The position numbers and the translations under genes were made by a program. A stretch of DNA of 64,000 nucleotides from Amycolatopsis azurea DSM 43854 (GTDB lineage: Bacteria > Actinomycetota > Actinomycetes > Mycobacteriales > Pseudonocardiaceae), in assembly GCF_001995215.1 (NCBI RefSeq), contig NZ_MUXN01000017.1, positions 78,799-142,798 on the forward strand, read 5' to 3'. Positions within the stretch are counted from its first letter, which is position 1; every line of letters starts with the position of its first letter. A model generated the notes under the pieces. The model saw nothing but the letters and a program-made list of their open reading frames with translations. It ran no database searches and was not told the DNA's origin. Of this stretch, positions 1 through 8,117 are shown piece after piece.

Positions 1-893
1 GCAGCGTGACGGCGGCCGCGAAGGCGTTGCACTGCACGCCGTCCGCGGTTTCCCAGCAGCTGCGCGCCTTGCAGGGTGACGTCGGTCTCGCGCTGACGGA
101 GCCCGCCGGGCGCGGGCTGCGGCTGACCGACGCGGGCCGCGCGCTGGTCGCCCGCGCGGACGACGTGCTCGCCGCGCTCGATCGCGCGGAGTCCGAATTG
201 GACACTTATCGCAGCGCCCCGCGCGGCCGGGTCCGGGTGGCGATCTTCCAGTCGGCCGGGCTGATGCTGCTGCCCGGGCTGCTGCACCGGACGGCGGAGT
301 TCGACGGGCTGGACGTCATCGTGCGCGACGTCGACATGACGCCGCCCGAGGTGCCGGGGCTCGTCGCGGACTACGACATCGTGGTGGCGCACCGGGACGA
401 GCACGCGGAGTCGCTCGGATCGGAGCGGCTGGAGTCACGGCACCTGCTGCGCGAACCGCTCGACGTCGCGCTCCCCACCGGGCACCGGCTCGCGAAACGG
501 CGTCGCCTCGAACTCGCGGAACTGGCCGACGAAAGCTGGATCAGCGTCAACGCCGGGTTCCCGGTGGACGACATTCTCCAGTCGCTGATCATCCGCACCG
601 GCGTGCGGCCGCGGGTGGTGCAGCGCATCAACGACTTCCGGATCATTGAACGGCTGGTGGCCGCGGGACACGGGATCGCGCTGCTGCCCCGGTACACAGT
701 GGACACCCGGCGTGGCAGCGGCCTGGTCTGCCGTCCGCTCGCCGGGATCAAGGCGGCGCGGCACGTCGAGGCGGTCTGCCGGCTCGGCGCGTCCTCGCGG
801 CCCGCGGTGGCGAAGGTCCTCGACGCGCTCGCCGACGAGGTCGAGGCGCTCACGGGCGAGCGTGACTCTTCAGGTGGTCCAGCGCGATCTTGA
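1..893 (+). CDS. LysR family transcriptional regulator, 5' end missing
   Basis: The reading frame is already open at the window edge, and its first residues (SVTAAAKALHCTPSAVSQQL) are the middle of a LysR winged helix-turn-helix, so roughly 15-20 N-terminal residues lie outside. The GTG at position 6 is an internal Val codon and not a start. After the HTH comes a periplasmic-binding-like effector domain of about 200 residues. The last 44 nt overlap the convergent TetR gene. Effector and target are unknown; LysR proteins normally control a divergent neighbour, which would lie upstream of the window. Confidence 0.9.
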   Translation, partial: SVTAAAKALHCTPSAVSQQLRALQGDVGLALTEPAGRGLRLTDAGRALVARADDVLAALDRAESELDTYRSAPRGRVRVAIFQSAGLMLLPGLLHRTAEFDGLDVIVRDVDMTPPEVPGLVADYDIVVAHRDEHAESLGSERLESRHLLREPLDVALPTGHRLAKRRRLELAELADESWISVNAGFPVDDILQSLIIRTGVRPRVVQRINDFRIIERLVAAGHGIALLPRYTVDTRRGSGLVCRPLAGIKAARHVEAVCRLGASSRPAVAKVLDALADEVEALTGERDSSGGPARS

Positions 894-1455
894 GCGCGTC
901 GGCGATCGGCGTGATGTCGTGCCGCAGGTGGGCCATCAACAGGCCGCCCTGGAGGCAGGTCATCGCGGCCTGCGCGAGCCGCGCCGGGTCGGCGCCCTCG
1001 ACGAGCTTTCCCTGTTCCCGCAAGGACTTCAGGCCGCGTTCGAGATGGGACTCCCATTCGCGGTAGGCCTTGTCCAGCAGCGGGGCCATCTTCGGGTCGT
1101 CGCCGAGCTCGCCGGTGAGGTTGCCGAGCGGACAGGCGACCGGGCCTTTCGGAGTGCTCTGGATGGCGAGGATCTCCTGTGCCCACTGGTCGAAGTCCGC
1201 CCATTCGCGGAGTTCGAAGATCGTGGGCTGGTTGCCGAGGATCAGTTCGAGACAGCGGTCGATGACCGCGCCGACGAGTTCGTCCTTGTTCTTGAAGTAG
1301 TGGTACATCTGCGATTTCCCGGCTCCGCTGGCCGCGAGAACCTTGTCGACGCTCGTCGCGGCGACGCCGTTGACGTACATCAGCTCGGCCGCCGCGTCGA
1401 CGATCGCGTCACGCGTCATCCGCCCTCGCGGGGTCTTCGCCGGTTGACCACTCAT
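850..1455 (-). CDS. TetR/AcrR family repressor
   Basis: A 201-residue protein with a TetR HTH at about residues 12-58 (TRDAIVDAAAELMYVNGVAA ... KSQMYHYFKNKDEL) and a helical ligand domain containing a Cys-Pro-Leu-Gly-Asn segment. The start is set at the ATG at 1455 because an upstream extension would run through the operators. It diverges from a peroxiredoxin gene, and two identical-type 16-bp palindromes lie between the genes, the first overlapping this start codon. It therefore probably represses itself and the peroxiredoxin. The inducing ligand cannot be read from the sequence. Confidence 0.9.
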   Translation of the reverse strand: MSGQPAKTPRGRMTRDAIVDAAAELMYVNGVAATSVDKVLAASGAGKSQMYHYFKNKDELVGAVIDRCLELILGNQPTIFELREWADFDQWAQEILAIQSTPKGPVACPLGNLTGELGDDPKMAPLLDKAYREWESHLERGLKSLREQGKLVEGADPARLAQAAMTCLQGGLLMAHLRHDITPIADALKIALDHLKSHARP

Positions 1456-1497
1456 GTACCGAATAGTACAGTTGGCCGCACTGTACCGATCAGTACA
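1455..1497. promoter_or_regulatory. Twin TetR operators in a divergent promoter
   Basis: Two 16-bp inverted repeats, TGTACCGAATAGTACA (1455-1470) and TGTACCGATCAGTACA (1482-1497), share TGTAC-N6-GTACA with centres 27 bp apart. They fill the space between the divergent TetR and peroxiredoxin genes. The first covers the last base of the TetR start codon and the second ends just before the peroxiredoxin ribosome-binding site. Confidence 0.8.
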
Positions 1498-1513
1498 ACC
1501 AAAGGAGCTGACG

Positions 1514-2140
1514 ATGGGGGATCTCAACACCGACCTCGCCGACCTGCGCGTCGCCGTCGCGGAGCACCTGCCGGAGGAGGTGGCGCCGGTGCTCAAGGCC
1601 GACCGGGAGAAGTTCGTCGGACTGGTCGTCGAGGCGGCGGTGAAGCCGGGGGCGGCGATGCCGGACCTCACGCTGCCGGACGCTTCCGGTGAGCGGATCC
1701 GGGTCGCGGACGGGCCTGCCGTCGTGGTGTTCTATCGCGGCGCGTGGTGTCCGTACTGCAACCTCGCCCTGCGCGCGTATCAGCAGGAACTACTGCCGGA
1801 GCTGGAGAATCTGGGAGTGAAGCTGGTCGCGGTCAGCCCGCAGCTGCCGGACGGCTCGCTGTCCACGAACGATCTGGAATTCGCCGTGCTGTCCGATGTG
1901 GACAACGAGCTCGGGCGCGCGCTCGGCATCACGTTCCGGCAGGACCCGGAGCTCAAGCCGACCTTCGACGCGCTCATCGGCGACGTCGAGAAGCTCAACG
2001 GTGCGGCGGAGTGGGAACTGCCGTACCCGACCGTCCTGGTGGTCGACGGTGAAGGTGTCATCCGCTACATCGACGTCCACCCGGACTACACCACCCGCAC
2101 CGACCCGGCCGACATCCTGGCCGCGGTGAAGGCCCTGTAG
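1514..2140 (+). CDS. Peroxiredoxin-like AhpC/TSA family protein
   Basis: A 208-residue thioredoxin-fold protein. The motif FYRGAWCPYC places C79 and C82 in a CxxC at the position of the peroxidatic cysteine, as in the AhpC/TSA 'peroxiredoxin-like' subgroup that reduces peroxides or acts as a disulfide reductase. The start is the ATG at 1514, preceded by AAAGGAG (1501-1507). A hairpin follows the stop codon. Control by the divergent TetR repressor is inferred from the twin operators. The substrate is unknown. Confidence 0.88.
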   Translation: MGDLNTDLADLRVAVAEHLPEEVAPVLKADREKFVGLVVEAAVKPGAAMPDLTLPDASGERIRVADGPAVVVFYRGAWCPYCNLALRAYQQELLPELENLGVKLVAVSPQLPDGSLSTNDLEFAVLSDVDNELGRALGITFRQDPELKPTFDALIGDVEKLNGAAEWELPYPTVLVVDGEGVIRYIDVHPDYTTRTDPADILAAVKAL

Positions 2141-2142
2141 AG

Positions 2143-2181
2143 GTACATGAAGGCCCCCTTCCGGTGCTGGCCTTCATGTAC
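2143..2181 (+). terminator. Hairpin after the peroxiredoxin gene
   Basis: A perfect 13-bp inverted repeat (GTACATGAAGGCC at 2143-2155, complement at 2169-2181) with a 13-nt loop starts three bases after the stop codon. There is no U-tract, as is usual in high-GC actinomycetes. Confidence 0.6.
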
Positions 2182-2207
2182 TCGGGCCCGGCGCTGAGCG
2201 GAGGGAT

Positions 2208-2260
2208 GTTGCGAAAGCCACTTTCGCAACCTTCAACGTTGCGAAAGTGGCTTTCGCAAC
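2208..2260. repeat. 53-bp double-palindrome repeat element, copy 1
   Basis: Two 23-bp units, GTTGCGAAAG-CCA-CTTTCGCAAC (2208-2230) and GTTGCGAAAG-TGG-CTTTCGCAAC (2238-2260), each a palindrome around a 3-nt centre, lie inverted to each other across a 7-nt spacer. Unit starts are 30 bp apart. The same design recurs at 15246 and 15360. It lies between convergent genes. Function is unknown. Confidence 0.75.
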
Positions 2261-2321
2261 ACGCGTCAAGGCCGCATCGCGCCTGATGCGCCGCCCTTGC
2301 CTCTCCGCACTAGGGGGAAGT

Positions 2322-2372
2322 CCGTGAAGGCCTCCTTGAGGGACCCAGAGTCCCTCAAGGAGGCCTTCACGG
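2322..2372. terminator. Perfect 23-bp stem-loop downstream of leuA
   Basis: A 23-bp perfect inverted repeat (arms 2322-2344 and 2350-2372) with a 5-nt loop ends 22 bp beyond the leuA stop codon. It most likely serves as a bidirectional terminator between the converging peroxiredoxin and leuA transcripts. It shares GTGAAGG/CCTTCAC words with hairpins at 15107 and 54742. Confidence 0.6.
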
Positions 2373-2394
2373 AACGGAACAGAAGCGGGAAGAG

Positions 2395-4152
2395 CTACCG
2401 GTTCGCCCGGTTCACCGCCGACACGACGGCCCGCAGCGAGGCGGTCACGATCGACGGGTCGATCCCGATGCCCCAGAACACCCGGTCGGAGATCGCACAC
2501 TCGATGTACGACGCCGCCCGCGCGTCGTCGCCCGGCGAGAGCGTGTGCTCGCTGTAGTCCAGCAGCCGCAGGTCGAACCCGACGGTCGACAGCGCGTCGA
2601 AGAACGCCGCGATCGGGCCGTTCCCGCGCCCGGTCACCTCGTGCTCGTCGCCTTCGACCCGCACGGTGGCGGTGATGTCGTACTCGCCGTCCCCGTTGTC
2701 CCTCACGTGCTGGCGGACCAGCTCCAGCGGCGTCTTCAGCTCCAGGTACTCGGCCGAGAACGCGTTCCACATCGTGGTCGGGTCGACCTCGCCGCCTTCG
2801 GTGTCGGTGTGCCGCTGGACGACCTTCGAGAACTCGATCTGCAGGCGCCGCGGCAGGTCGAGCTGGTGCTCGGCCTTCATGATGTAGGCGACGCCGCCCT
2901 TGCCGGACTGCGAGTTCACCCGGATCACGGCCTCGTAGTTGCGGCCGATGTCCTTCGGGTCGATCGGCAGGTACGGGACCTCCCACGGGTGCTCGTCGAC
3001 CGGCGTCCCCGCCTTGTCGGCAGCGGCCTTCAGCGCGTCGAGGCCCTTGTTGATCGCGTCCTGGTGGCTGCCGGAGAACGCGGTGAACACCAGGTCACCG
3101 GCCCACGGGCTGCGCTCGTGCACCGGCAGCTGGTTGCAGTATTCGACGGTCCGCTTGATCTCGTCCATGTCGGAGAAGTCGATCTGCGGGTCGACGCCCT
3201 GGCTGTACAGGTTCATGCCCAGCGCGACCAGGTCGACGTTGCCGGTGCGCTCGCCGTTGCCGAACAGGCAGCCTTCGATCCGGTCCGCGCCGGCCTGGAA
3301 GCCCAGTTCGGCGGCGGCGATGCCGGTGCCGCGGTCGTTGTGCGGGTGCAGCGACAGGATCACCGAGTCGCGGCGCTCCAGGTTGCGGTGCATCCACTCG
3401 ATCGAGTCGGCGTAGACGTTCGGCGACGCCATCTCGACGGTGGCCGGCAGGTTCAGGATGACCGGCTTCTCCGGCGTCGGCTGCCAGATCTCGGTGATCG
3501 TGTTGCAGACTTCGAGCGCGTAGGACAGCTCGGTGCCGGTGTAGGACTCCGGGGAGTACTGGAAGCGGAAGTCGGTGTCCGGCTGCTTCGCCGCGTAGTC
3601 GACGACCAGCTCGGCCGCCTGCGAAGCGATCTTCGTGATGCCGATGCGCTCCTCACGGAACACCACACGACGCTGGAGGATCGACGTCGAGTTGTAGATG
3701 TGGACGATCGCGCGCGGCGCGCCTTCCAGTGCCTTGAAGGTGCGCTCGATCAGCTCCGGACGGCACTGGGTCAGCACCTGGATGCTGACGTCGTCCGGGA
3801 TGGCGCCCTCGTCGATGATCTCGCGGACGAAGTCGAAGTCCGTCTGCGACGCGGCCGGGAAGCCGACCTCGATCTCCTTGTAGCCCATGCGGACCAGCAG
3901 GTCGAAGAACTTGCGCTTGCGCGCGGGCGACATCGGGTCGATCAGGGCCTGGTTGCCGTCACGCAGGTCGACCGCGCACCACAGCGGGGCGGTGTCGATG
4001 CGCTTGTCCGGCCAGGTGCGGTCGGGCAGGACGATGTCCTCGACCAGCTCGGACCAGGGGCGATAGCGGTGTACGGGCATCGAAGTGCCGCGCTGGGTGT
4101 TCCACGAAGCCTGCTCGGAAGGGGCCGGGCGCGTGGGCTTGCGAATGCTCAT
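2395..4152 (-). CDS. leuA: 2-isopropylmalate synthase
   Basis: A 585-residue LeuA of the long actinobacterial type. It condenses acetyl-CoA with 2-oxoisovalerate, the first committed step of leucine synthesis. The TIM-barrel metal motif DLRDGNQAL is at residues 62-70, with HPHNDRGT and NGERTGNVDL further on, and the C-terminal leucine-sensing dimer domain fills the last 140 or so residues. The ATG at 4152 was chosen because AGGAGA lies 10-15 nt upstream; an inner ATG at 4080 is possible. A hairpin leader precedes the gene. Leucine feedback inhibition is known for the family. Confidence 0.97.
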   Translation of the reverse strand: MSIRKPTRPAPSEQASWNTQRGTSMPVHRYRPWSELVEDIVLPDRTWPDKRIDTAPLWCAVDLRDGNQALIDPMSPARKRKFFDLLVRMGYKEIEVGFPAASQTDFDFVREIIDEGAIPDDVSIQVLTQCRPELIERTFKALEGAPRAIVHIYNSTSILQRRVVFREERIGITKIASQAAELVVDYAAKQPDTDFRFQYSPESYTGTELSYALEVCNTITEIWQPTPEKPVILNLPATVEMASPNVYADSIEWMHRNLERRDSVILSLHPHNDRGTGIAAAELGFQAGADRIEGCLFGNGERTGNVDLVALGMNLYSQGVDPQIDFSDMDEIKRTVEYCNQLPVHERSPWAGDLVFTAFSGSHQDAINKGLDALKAAADKAGTPVDEHPWEVPYLPIDPKDIGRNYEAVIRVNSQSGKGGVAYIMKAEHQLDLPRRLQIEFSKVVQRHTDTEGGEVDPTTMWNAFSAEYLELKTPLELVRQHVRDNGDGEYDITATVRVEGDEHEVTGRGNGPIAAFFDALSTVGFDLRLLDYSEHTLSPGDDARAASYIECAISDRVFWGIGIDPSIVTASLRAVVSAVNRANR

Positions 4153-4204
4153 GAGGGGACGGTTCTCCTGAAGAATCGGGTGCGACGACCGGCACCACGA
4201 AGCC

Positions 4205-4242
4205 CCGCGACGGGGAGCCGGTCCGATCAGGCCCCGTCGCGG
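4205..4242 (-). promoter_or_regulatory. Stem-loop in the leuA 5' leader
   Basis: A perfect 11-bp inverted repeat, CCGCGACGGGG (4205-4215) and CCCCGTCGCGG (4232-4242), with a 16-nt loop lies 53 nt upstream of the leuA start codon on the leuA strand. Leucine genes in actinomycetes are often attenuated, but no convincing Leu-rich leader peptide was found, so the regulatory role is only a suggestion. Confidence 0.35.
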
Positions 4243-4396
4243 CAGCGAAGCAGGAGAGCTCGAGCCACGACGCCACCTTAACCGCGAGATCTCCCGAAAG
4301 GAAACCCGGGCCGCGATCGAACCGTGACTCAAGTGGCGCCCATTCGGGTTACTCGCGGGTAGCAATCGGACCAGGGAGCGTGCCACACTGCCCGGC

Positions 4397-4765
4397 ATGG
4401 GCGAGCACGCTGAAGAGAAGGAAACCGCTGATCAGGCGACCAGGCGCAAGGTCGACTGGCGGGCGGGCGGTGGCCGCGCGGCCGGGATACTGGCGAGTGT
4501 CGTCCGCTGGGTCGGGCTGGTCTTCGCGGCCATTCTGGTGCTGCACGTCGTCTTCGTGATCGGCGAGGCCAATCCCGACAACGGCATCGTGTCGTTCGTC
4601 CGCGGCTGGGCCGACGGGCTGCTGCTGGGCTTCAAGGATCTCTTCATGCCCGAAGACGCGAAGCTCCGCGTGCTGATCAACTACGGCATCGCCGCGATCT
4701 TCTGGATGGTGGTGTCCGGAATCCTCGCCAAGATCATCCGCCGCGTGGGTGGCTCGGGGGGCTAG
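4397..4765 (+). CDS. Small membrane protein with two predicted TM helices
   Basis: A 122-residue protein with a charged N-terminus (EEKETADQATRRK), a first hydrophobic helix at about residues 30-55 and a second near residues 93-115. No enzymatic motif is visible. It diverges from leuA and ends 9 bp before cheB, so it may share a transcript with the CheB/CheR pair. Similar short proteins are common in Amycolatopsis; the function is unknown. Confidence 0.75.
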   Translation: MGEHAEEKETADQATRRKVDWRAGGGRAAGILASVVRWVGLVFAAILVLHVVFVIGEANPDNGIVSFVRGWADGLLLGFKDLFMPEDAKLRVLINYGIAAIFWMVVSGILAKIIRRVGGSGG

Positions 4766-4774
4766 GCTCGGTCT

Positions 4775-5368
4775 ATGCGTGGGCCGGACGCGGCGTACGA
4801 GATCGTCGCCATCGGATCGTCGGCGGGCGGAGTCAAGGCGCTCATCGAGATCCTCGGCGCCCTTCCCGCCGATTTTCCCGTGCCCGTGGTCGCCGTCCAG
4901 CATCTCGACCCGCGGCGGCACACCATCCTCGCCGAACTCCTCGGCCGCCGGTCGTACCTGCGGGTCAAACTGGCCGAGGCCGGGGACGCCGTCGAGCGCG
5001 GTGTCGTCCACTTGGCCCCGCCGGACCGGCACCTGACGCTGGCTTCTGACGGAAGGCTCCGCCTGTCGTCCGGTGAGCAGGTGAATTTCGTACGCCCGTC
5101 GGTCGATCTGCTCTTCGAATCCGTCGCCGCCGTGTACGGCCCGGGGACGCTCGCCTGTGTTCTCACCGGAACGGGTTCCGACGGCGCGGCGGGTGCGGTC
5201 GCGGTGAAGGAACGGGGCGGTACGGTGGTCATCGAAGATCCGGAAACCGCCGAGTTCAAGGGCATGCCGGCGGCGGTGGCGAAAGCCATGACGGTCGATT
5301 TGACGTTTTCGCTGGAGGAAATGGCCGGAGCCCTGATCGGCTTGGTGAAGGGAACGAGGTCGCCATGA
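4775..5368 (+). CDS. CheB-type protein-glutamate methylesterase, receiver-less
   Basis: A 197-residue stand-alone CheB catalytic domain. The nucleophile motif GSSAGG (Ser16), QHLD (His43) and GSDGAAG (catalytic Asp) complete the Ser-His-Asp triad. The N-terminal receiver domain of classical CheB is absent. It removes methyl groups from glutamates in chemotaxis systems, but no chemoreceptor or CheA is nearby, so the target is unknown. Its stop overlaps the start of the CheR-PAS gene by 4 nt, indicating coupled translation. Confidence 0.9.
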   Translation: MRGPDAAYEIVAIGSSAGGVKALIEILGALPADFPVPVVAVQHLDPRRHTILAELLGRRSYLRVKLAEAGDAVERGVVHLAPPDRHLTLASDGRLRLSSGEQVNFVRPSVDLLFESVAAVYGPGTLACVLTGTGSDGAAGAVAVKERGGTVVIEDPETAEFKGMPAAVAKAMTVDLTFSLEEMAGALIGLVKGTRSP

Positions 5369-7212
5369 GCGCGCCGGAAGGCGGGAACGACGAGGACAGG
5401 GACCTCGAGACCCTGCTGACGTTCATCCGGGACTCCCGCGGTTTCGACTTCACCGGCTACAAGCGGACCTCGCTCGCCCGCCGGATCCGGAAACGCATGC
5501 AGACGGTGAAAATCGACGACTACGCCGATTACCGCGACCACCTGGAGATCAATTCCGACGAGTTCCAGGAACTGTTCAACACCATTCTGATCAACGTCAC
5601 CAGCTTCTTCCGTGATCCCGAAGCCTGGACCTACCTGCGGGCGACCGTCGTGCCCGATCTGGTCAAGAAGGTCGGCCCGACCGAGGAGATCCGGCTCTGG
5701 AGCGCGGGGTGTTCGAGTGGCGAGGAGGCGTACTCGCTGGCGATGATCTTCGCCGAGTATCTCGGCCTCGAGGCGGCCACTTCGCGGGTCAAGATCTACG
5801 GCACCGACGTCGACGAGGAAGCCCTGCGCGAGGCCAGAGCCGGTCTGTACTCCGCGAAAGCGCTGGAACGGCTTCCCGAGGACCTGAAGAACAAGTACTT
5901 CGAGCCGGCAGGCGACCTCTTCGCGTTCAGCCGTGACCTCCGCCGCCGGGTGATCTTCGGCAGGCACGACATCACCCGCGACGCCCCCATTTCCCGCGTC
6001 GACCTGCTCTCCTGCCGCAACACCCTGATGTACTTCAACATCGAGACCCAGACGAAGATCATCGAACGTTTCCACTTCGCCCTCAACGAGGGTGGCCACC
6101 TGTTCCTCGGCAAGGCCGAGATGTTGCTGTCCGACGGCGCCCGGTTCGAGATCGCCAACATGCGGAACCGGGTCTTCACCGTGCGCTCGGGCAGGGTGAC
6201 GACGAAGGCCCCGCGGTTCGACGTGTGGGCGGACGCGGGGATGCGGGACACCAACCGGAGACGTCTCGTGAGCGAACTCGCCCTGGCCTCTTCCCCCGAT
6301 TCGGTGCTGGGCATCGACCACGACGGCGCGATCGCCCTGATCAACGGTTCGGCACGGCTCCAGTTCGGGCTCAGCCTGAACGACGTGGGCAAACCGTTCC
6401 ACGAACTCGAAATCTCCTACCGGCCGATCGAGCTCCGGTCCGTGATCGACCAGGCGCACGGCGAGCGCCGCAGCATCCGGATCAACTCGGTGCGGCGGCA
6501 GAAGAGCGAGAACGAGGCACAGTACTTCGACATCATCGTCCGGCCGCTGCTCACCATCGACGGCGAGGACATCGGCGCCGCGATCACCTTCATCGACACC
6601 ACCGAGGCGACCCGCCTCCAACACGAGGTCAAGCGGGTCCAGGAGGATCTCGCGACGGCGTACGCGGAACTCCAGTCCACGAACGCGGAACTCGAAACGG
6701 TCAACGAGGAACTCCAGTCGAGCATCGAGGAACTCGAGACCACCAACGAGGAACTCCAGTCCACCAACGAAGAACTCGAGACCACCAACGAAGAACTCCA
6801 GTCCACCAACGAAGAACTCGAAACCATGAACGAGGAGATGCGCGTCCGCACCACGGAACTCGACGAGACGCGCGTCTTCTTCGAAGGCGTACTTTCGAGC
6901 ATCGAGGCCGGGGTGGTCGTGCTGGACGGCGATCTCCTGGTACGCAGCTGGAATCGTGGCGCGGAGGATCTGTGGGGGCTTCGATCCGACGAGGTCTACC
7001 GGGAAGACTTCTTCGCGCTGGACTTCGGCCTGCCGACGGCCGGGCTCCGCGATGCCGTCGAGGCCTGCAACGAGACCGGGGAAAAGGGCGACCGGATCGA
7101 ACTCGACGCCGTCGACCGCAAGGGCCGGAGCCTGGTCGCGTCGATCGGCTGCTCGCCGCTGCACGGGCCGGGCGGCGGGGTCGTGCTGCTGATGGAGCAC
7201 TCGCGGAACTGA
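5365..7212 (+). CDS. CheR methyltransferase fused to PAS domains
   Basis: A 615-residue protein: CheR N-terminal helical domain (about 10-75), SAM-dependent methyltransferase domain (about 85-275, with GCSSGEEAYSLAMI and SCRNTLMYF), a PAS-like domain (about 305-410), a long heptad coiled coil (about 420-500) and a second PAS-like domain (about 505-610). It lacks the response-regulator or kinase partners of motile bacteria. With the adjoining CheB it resembles the CheB/CheR/PAS fusions of non-chemotactic signalling systems, split into two genes. Ligand and methylation target are unknown. Confidence 0.9.
   Translation: MSAPEGGNDEDRDLETLLTFIRDSRGFDFTGYKRTSLARRIRKRMQTVKIDDYADYRDHLEINSDEFQELFNTILINVTSFFRDPEAWTYLRATVVPDLVKKVGPTEEIRLWSAGCSSGEEAYSLAMIFAEYLGLEAATSRVKIYGTDVDEEALREARAGLYSAKALERLPEDLKNKYFEPAGDLFAFSRDLRRRVIFGRHDITRDAPISRVDLLSCRNTLMYFNIETQTKIIERFHFALNEGGHLFLGKAEMLLSDGARFEIANMRNRVFTVRSGRVTTKAPRFDVWADAGMRDTNRRRLVSELALASSPDSVLGIDHDGAIALINGSARLQFGLSLNDVGKPFHELEISYRPIELRSVIDQAHGERRSIRINSVRRQKSENEAQYFDIIVRPLLTIDGEDIGAAITFIDTTEATRLQHEVKRVQEDLATAYAELQSTNAELETVNEELQSSIEELETTNEELQSTNEELETTNEELQSTNEELETMNEEMRVRTTELDETRVFFEGVLSSIEAGVVVLDGDLLVRSWNRGAEDLWGLRSDEVYREDFFALDFGLPTAGLRDAVEACNETGEKGDRIELDAVDRKGRSLVASIGCSPLHGPGGGVVLLMEHSRN
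6667..6840 (+). repeat. Heptad tandem repeats inside cheR-PAS
   Basis: A run of near-identical 21-nt units encodes alternating heptads NEELQST and NEELETT, an almost ideal parallel coiled coil linking two PAS domains. Such signalling helices pass conformational change between sensor and output domains. The repetition makes the tract liable to slippage. Confidence 0.85.
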
Positions 7213-7222
7213 CGGTCCCGGC

Positions 7223-7975
7223 TCAGCTCCGGCGAGAGGCCTTCGCCCTCTCCTCCAGCAGGCCGGACGCGGTCAACCGCCGGGCGACCAGCTTCTCGGA
7301 AACCTCGGAGATCCGCTGGTTGTGGCTCCGCGCGTAGCGGCGCATCAGGAGGAACGCCTCACTCGGGCTGACTTCGAGCCGGGCGGACACCAGGCCCTTG
7401 GCCTGCTCGATGGGCACCCGGCTGGTGAGCGCGCCTTGGAGTTGCGAGGAGGTTTCGGTCAGCTTCGCGATGGCGCGATGGTTCAGCATGCCGATCGTCG
7501 CGACGTCGGCGAGCGCGCTCGCGATCCGGATGTCGGCGCTCGGCAGCGGTGCCATCCCGGTGGTCAGGATCGTCACCGAGCCCAGGATGTCTTCCCTGCG
7601 GTTGAACGGGAACGCGTGCACGGAACGGTAGCCGAGCGAAAGGGCCGCCGGGGCCAGTCGCGGCCAGCGGGCGGTCGCTTCCTCGAGACGCGCGTTGACC
7701 ACGGGCACGCCCGTGGAGTGGCAGTCGAAGCCTGGGCCCTCTCTGGCGAACAACCCGTCGAGTGGCGGTTCGCCCAGGCGTTCATCGGTGTGCACCACCA
7801 TCTGCCCGCCGGGGTTTTCACCGGCGACGGCCAGCCGGACCGAGGCCGAGGCGACCAGCCGGGTGTACCGGTCCGCCACGACCGGCCAGAAACTCGCCGG
7901 ATCCAAGGCGGGGACCAGCGTGTCGGCCAGCTCGACCAGGGTTTCGGCGATCCACTCTTCACGGTTCTGAGGCAC
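7223..7975 (-). CDS. GAF-ANTAR type regulator
   Basis: A 250-residue protein. A GAF-like sensor occupies about residues 10-165, followed by a C-terminal three-helix ANTAR-like domain (about 180-240, with IEQAKGLVSARLEVSPSEAF). ANTAR domains bind paired hairpins in nascent RNA and cause antitermination. The GTG start at 7975 was chosen because AGGAAGG lies a few bases upstream. It sits beside the CheB/CheR genes and a second protein of similar design, suggesting a local signalling cluster. The RNA target is unknown. Confidence 0.85.
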   Translation of the reverse strand: MPQNREEWIAETLVELADTLVPALDPASFWPVVADRYTRLVASASVRLAVAGENPGGQMVVHTDERLGEPPLDGLFAREGPGFDCHSTGVPVVNARLEEATARWPRLAPAALSLGYRSVHAFPFNRREDILGSVTILTTGMAPLPSADIRIASALADVATIGMLNHRAIAKLTETSSQLQGALTSRVPIEQAKGLVSARLEVSPSEAFLLMRRYARSHNQRISEVSEKLVARRLTASGLLEERAKASRRS

Positions 7976-8117
7976 GACAGGCCTTCCTGCTGCTTCCTGG
8001 CGGGGGCACGTGAGTACCGGGGAGTCAACGCTAGACCGTTTCGCCAACCCGGGGAACCGGTCAGGCTCAGCCGTTCGGGTCTCCTTGACCGGCCATGGTG
8101 CGGCGTACCCTCCGCTC

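Noticed and set aside
2545..4281. Long open frame antisense to leuA (about 578 codons)
   Set aside because: The opposite strand encodes an unmistakable LeuA. Long antisense frames are expected in DNA of this GC content, and the antisense product has no recognisable domain.
4153..4300. Leucine-rich leader peptide before leuA
   Set aside because: Short frames exist on the leuA strand, but none has the cluster of Leu codons expected for attenuation, so only the hairpin is reported.
4762..7200. About 810-codon open frame antisense to cheB/cheR
   Set aside because: It mirrors the heptad repeats of CheR-PAS as a VEF/LEF-type repeat and is a GC artefact.
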